From Flavobacteriales bacterium UBA7612 (GTDB lineage: Bacteria > Bacteroidota > Bacteroidia > Flavobacteriales > Weeksellaceae), in the NCBI GenBank assembly GCA_002484335.1, contig DLJQ01000012.1, positions 104,284 through 168,283 on the forward strand: a DNA stretch of 64,000 bases, written 5' to 3'. The position numbers were made by a program, and so were the translations under genes. Shown here piece after piece: positions 62,194 to 64,000 of the stretch. The notes under the pieces are model-generated. The model was not told the origin of the DNA. It did no database searches and was given only the letters and a program-made list of their open reading frames with translations. Numbering within the stretch: position 1 is the first letter of the stretch; every line of letters starts with the position of its first letter.

Positions 62194-62562
62194 ATGATAG
62201 ATACTCAATATACAAAGGACTTGCTAGATAGCATTGTTGACGGAATTACAAACGTAAAAGGTGAAGAAATCACTATTTTAGATTTAAGAGAAATTGAAAA
62301 CGCATTTTGCCAATACTTTGTCATCTGTACAGGTAATTCAAATACACAAGTAAGTGGTATTGCAGCTTCTGTAGAAAGAACTGTGAAAACAGAAATGTCA
62401 GAAAGACCTTTTCATGTAGAAGGAACTCAAAACAATCAATGGATTTTATTAGATTATACTAATGTTATAGTCCATGTTTTTCAAAAAGAACAAAGAGAAT
62501 ATTACGATATCGAAAGTCTTTGGGGCGATGCTATAGAGACACGTATCGAAATGGAATATTAA
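62194..62562 (+). CDS. rsfS: Ribosome silencing factor RsfS
   Basis: A 122-residue protein from ATG 62194 (TTG at 62173 would overlap the promoter). It blocks joining of ribosomal subunits by binding L14. The DUF143 pattern is complete: ILDLREIENAFCQYFVICTGNSNTQ (about 30), WILLDYTNVIVHVFQKEQREYYDIESLWGDA (about 88-118). Precedes ftsH by 22 bases, a common pair. Confidence 0.95.
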   Translation: MIDTQYTKDLLDSIVDGITNVKGEEITILDLREIENAFCQYFVICTGNSNTQVSGIAASVERTVKTEMSERPFHVEGTQNNQWILLDYTNVIVHVFQKEQREYYDIESLWGDAIETRIEMEY

Positions 62563-62584
62563 TCATAACTGAAACCAAAAAAAA

Positions 62585-64000
62585 TTGAAAAAAAATAATT
62601 TTAAACCGTCGGGGTTTAATCCTACTTGGATTTATGCCATTATAGGATTATTACTGATTGCCTTTTTATTATTTTCTGATAATATAGGTGGAGTAGGAAG
62701 TACTACAAAAAGTATTGACCGTACTACGTTTTTATCATATGTAGAAAAAGGTTACGTAAAAGAAGCTGATTTAGAAAAAGAAACAGGTAGAGTAAGTGTT
62801 TTCTTAACAGATGCAGCTCTTAATACTGAAGAATTTAAAAAATTCAAAAATTCTAACGAAAAATTAAACTTTTTTTCTAGTGCAACACCAAATTTTGTTT
62901 TTAATGTTGCTGATGCTGGAAATTTTGAAAAAGATTTTTACGATAACGTAGAAAAAAGCCCTAATAAAACTGCTAAATTAAATACTCAGGTTCCTAGTGG
63001 ATTTGGAGGATTATTCATGAATCTTTTTGTATCTCTAGTTTTCTTTGGATTAATCTACTTCTTGTTATTTAGAAGAATGGGTGCTGGAGGTTCTGCTGGA
63101 GGCGGAGGCGGTATTTTTTCTGTAGGTAAATCTAAAGCTAAATTGTTTGAAGGAGAAGATCATATCAAAACTACTTTCAAAGATGTTGCAGGTTTAGAAG
63201 GTGCAAAAGAAGAAATAGAAGAAATTGTAGAGTTTCTTAAAAATCCAGACAAGTTTACAAAACTTGGAGGTCGAATTCCTAAAGGAGCATTATTAGTAGG
63301 CCCTCCTGGTACAGGTAAAACATTATTAGCAAAAGCTGTTGCAGGAGAGGCAAAAGTTCCTTTTTATTCTTTATCTGGTTCTGATTTCGTAGAAATGTTT
63401 GTTGGTGTTGGAGCATCTCGCGTTAGAGATTTATTTAAAAATGCTAAAGAAAAATCACCTTCTATCATATTTATTGATGAAATAGATGCTATTGGTAGAG
63501 CACGTGGAAAATCTAACTTTACAGGTTCTAATGATGAACGTGAAAATACATTAAACCAATTATTAACTGAGATGGATGGTTTTGGAACAGAATCTAACGT
63601 AATTGTTATTGCTGCTACAAACCGTGCTGATGTATTAGATAAAGCATTAATGCGTCCAGGTCGTTTTGATCGTATTATTCATGTAGATTTACCTGAATTA
63701 AATGAACGTAAAGAAATTTTCCAAGTTCATTTACGTCCTTTAAAATTAGGAGAAGATGTTGAAATTGAATTTTTAGCTAAACAAACTCCTGGATTTTCTG
63801 GAGCTGATATCTTTAATGTTTGTAATGAAGCTGCTTTAGTTGCTGCACGTAAAAACAAAGATGTTGTTGAAAAACAGGATTTCTTAGATGCTGTTGATAG
63901 AATTATTGGTGGATTAGAGAAAAAGAATAAAGTTATTAAACCTTCTGAGAAAAAGCGTATCGCTTATCATGAAGCTGGACATGCTACTATTGGTTGGTTA
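62585..64000 (+). CDS. ftsH: ATP-dependent zinc metalloprotease FtsH (5' part)
   Basis: The first 472 codons of FtsH, cut by the window edge. TTG start (no ATG in frame). A first transmembrane helix (about 16-31) and a second (about 142-162) frame a periplasmic domain. AAA+ motifs: Walker A VGPPGTGKT (about 238), pore loop GSDFVEMFVGVGASRVRD (about 265), Walker B IIFIDEIDAIG (about 295), and second region of homology NRADVLDKALMRPGRFDR (about 344). The zinc motif HEAGH is at about 463, at the window end. Membrane protein quality control. Confidence 0.95.
   Translation, partial: MKKNNFKPSGFNPTWIYAIIGLLLIAFLLFSDNIGGVGSTTKSIDRTTFLSYVEKGYVKEADLEKETGRVSVFLTDAALNTEEFKKFKNSNEKLNFFSSATPNFVFNVADAGNFEKDFYDNVEKSPNKTAKLNTQVPSGFGGLFMNLFVSLVFFGLIYFLLFRRMGAGGSAGGGGGIFSVGKSKAKLFEGEDHIKTTFKDVAGLEGAKEEIEEIVEFLKNPDKFTKLGGRIPKGALLVGPPGTGKTLLAKAVAGEAKVPFYSLSGSDFVEMFVGVGASRVRDLFKNAKEKSPSIIFIDEIDAIGRARGKSNFTGSNDERENTLNQLLTEMDGFGTESNVIVIAATNRADVLDKALMRPGRFDRIIHVDLPELNERKEIFQVHLRPLKLGEDVEIEFLAKQTPGFSGADIFNVCNEAALVAARKNKDVVEKQDFLDAVDRIIGGLEKKNKVIKPSEKKRIAYHEAGHATIGWL

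Noticed and set aside
1..64000. tRNA, rRNA, prophage or transposase genes
   Set aside because: No cloverleaf, rRNA core sequence, phage structural gene or transposase motif was seen on either strand by reading.

Overview
The window reads as chromosomal DNA of a strongly AT-rich member of the Flavobacteriia, most like the Weeksellaceae. The signs are: proteins with type IX secretion (T9SS) C-terminal signals of both type A and type B, a Bacteroidota-style LptD with a divergent amidase, Flavobacteriia gene pairs (DUF177-rpmF-accB-accC, tig-clpP-clpX), and recurrent TAnnTTTG promoter boxes, the -7 motif of this phylum. This placement is inference from gene content; no rRNA or tRNA is present to fix it.

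Layout. (1) 1-2.7 kb: a copy of a structured dispersed repeat, an M28 peptidase, a HopJ-family protein and a DUF4878 lipoprotein. (2) About 2.6-17.3 kb: an accessory stretch, very AT-rich, with many short or unfamiliar genes: a YiiX-like amidase, DUF1697, DUF4468-like and DUF6678-like proteins, a CbrC-family gene broken by one TAA, a 1124-residue T9SS type B surface protein with a poly-Asn microsatellite, DUF6624/TPR, an EamA exporter, a run of small immunity-like genes (one also broken by one TAA), DUF2310, a 2-hydroxyacid dehydrogenase, a small hydrolase and a methyltransferase split by a -1 shift at a TTTAAAA heptamer. (3) 17.4-30.7 kb: mostly minus-strand core genes: NlpC/P60 hydrolase, O-methyltransferase, acs, M48 protease, mutS, SMP-30-like, dgt, TPM/TPM/lemA, cold-shock proteins. 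(4) 31-36.2 kb: a minus-strand run of amidase, MlaD-type protein, membrane Fe-S protein, HAD-like protein and CCG-domain protein. (5) 36.2-47.4 kb, plus strand: lptD, ridA, pdxA, DUF177, rpmF, accB, accC, tig, clpP, clpX. (6) 47.4-56.7 kb: a T9SS type A protein with a tiny PID-CTERM-like partner, a TlpA-like thioredoxin, a RecB/AddA-like helicase-nuclease and uvrC. (7) 57-64 kb: gcvT, a second YiiX-like lipoprotein, a peroxiredoxin, queD, idi, birA, rsfS and the start of ftsH, cut by the window edge.

How parts fit together. Envelope building is covered by lptD, the MlaD-type protein, amidases and T9SS clients; fatty-acid start-up by accB/accC with birA as the biotin loader; protein quality control by tig, clpP, clpX and ftsH; DNA repair by mutS, the helicase-nuclease and uvrC.

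The most interesting signals are (a) four copies of a roughly 100-nt intergenic element whose closing stem covaries between copies, as expected of a structured RNA or RNA-like repeat; (b) three genes in the accessory stretch each broken by a single small lesion, one exactly at a canonical -1 slippery heptamer; and (c) the T9SS type A protein/PID-CTERM-like micro-protein pair. No CRISPR array, insertion sequence, prophage, tRNA or rRNA was seen.
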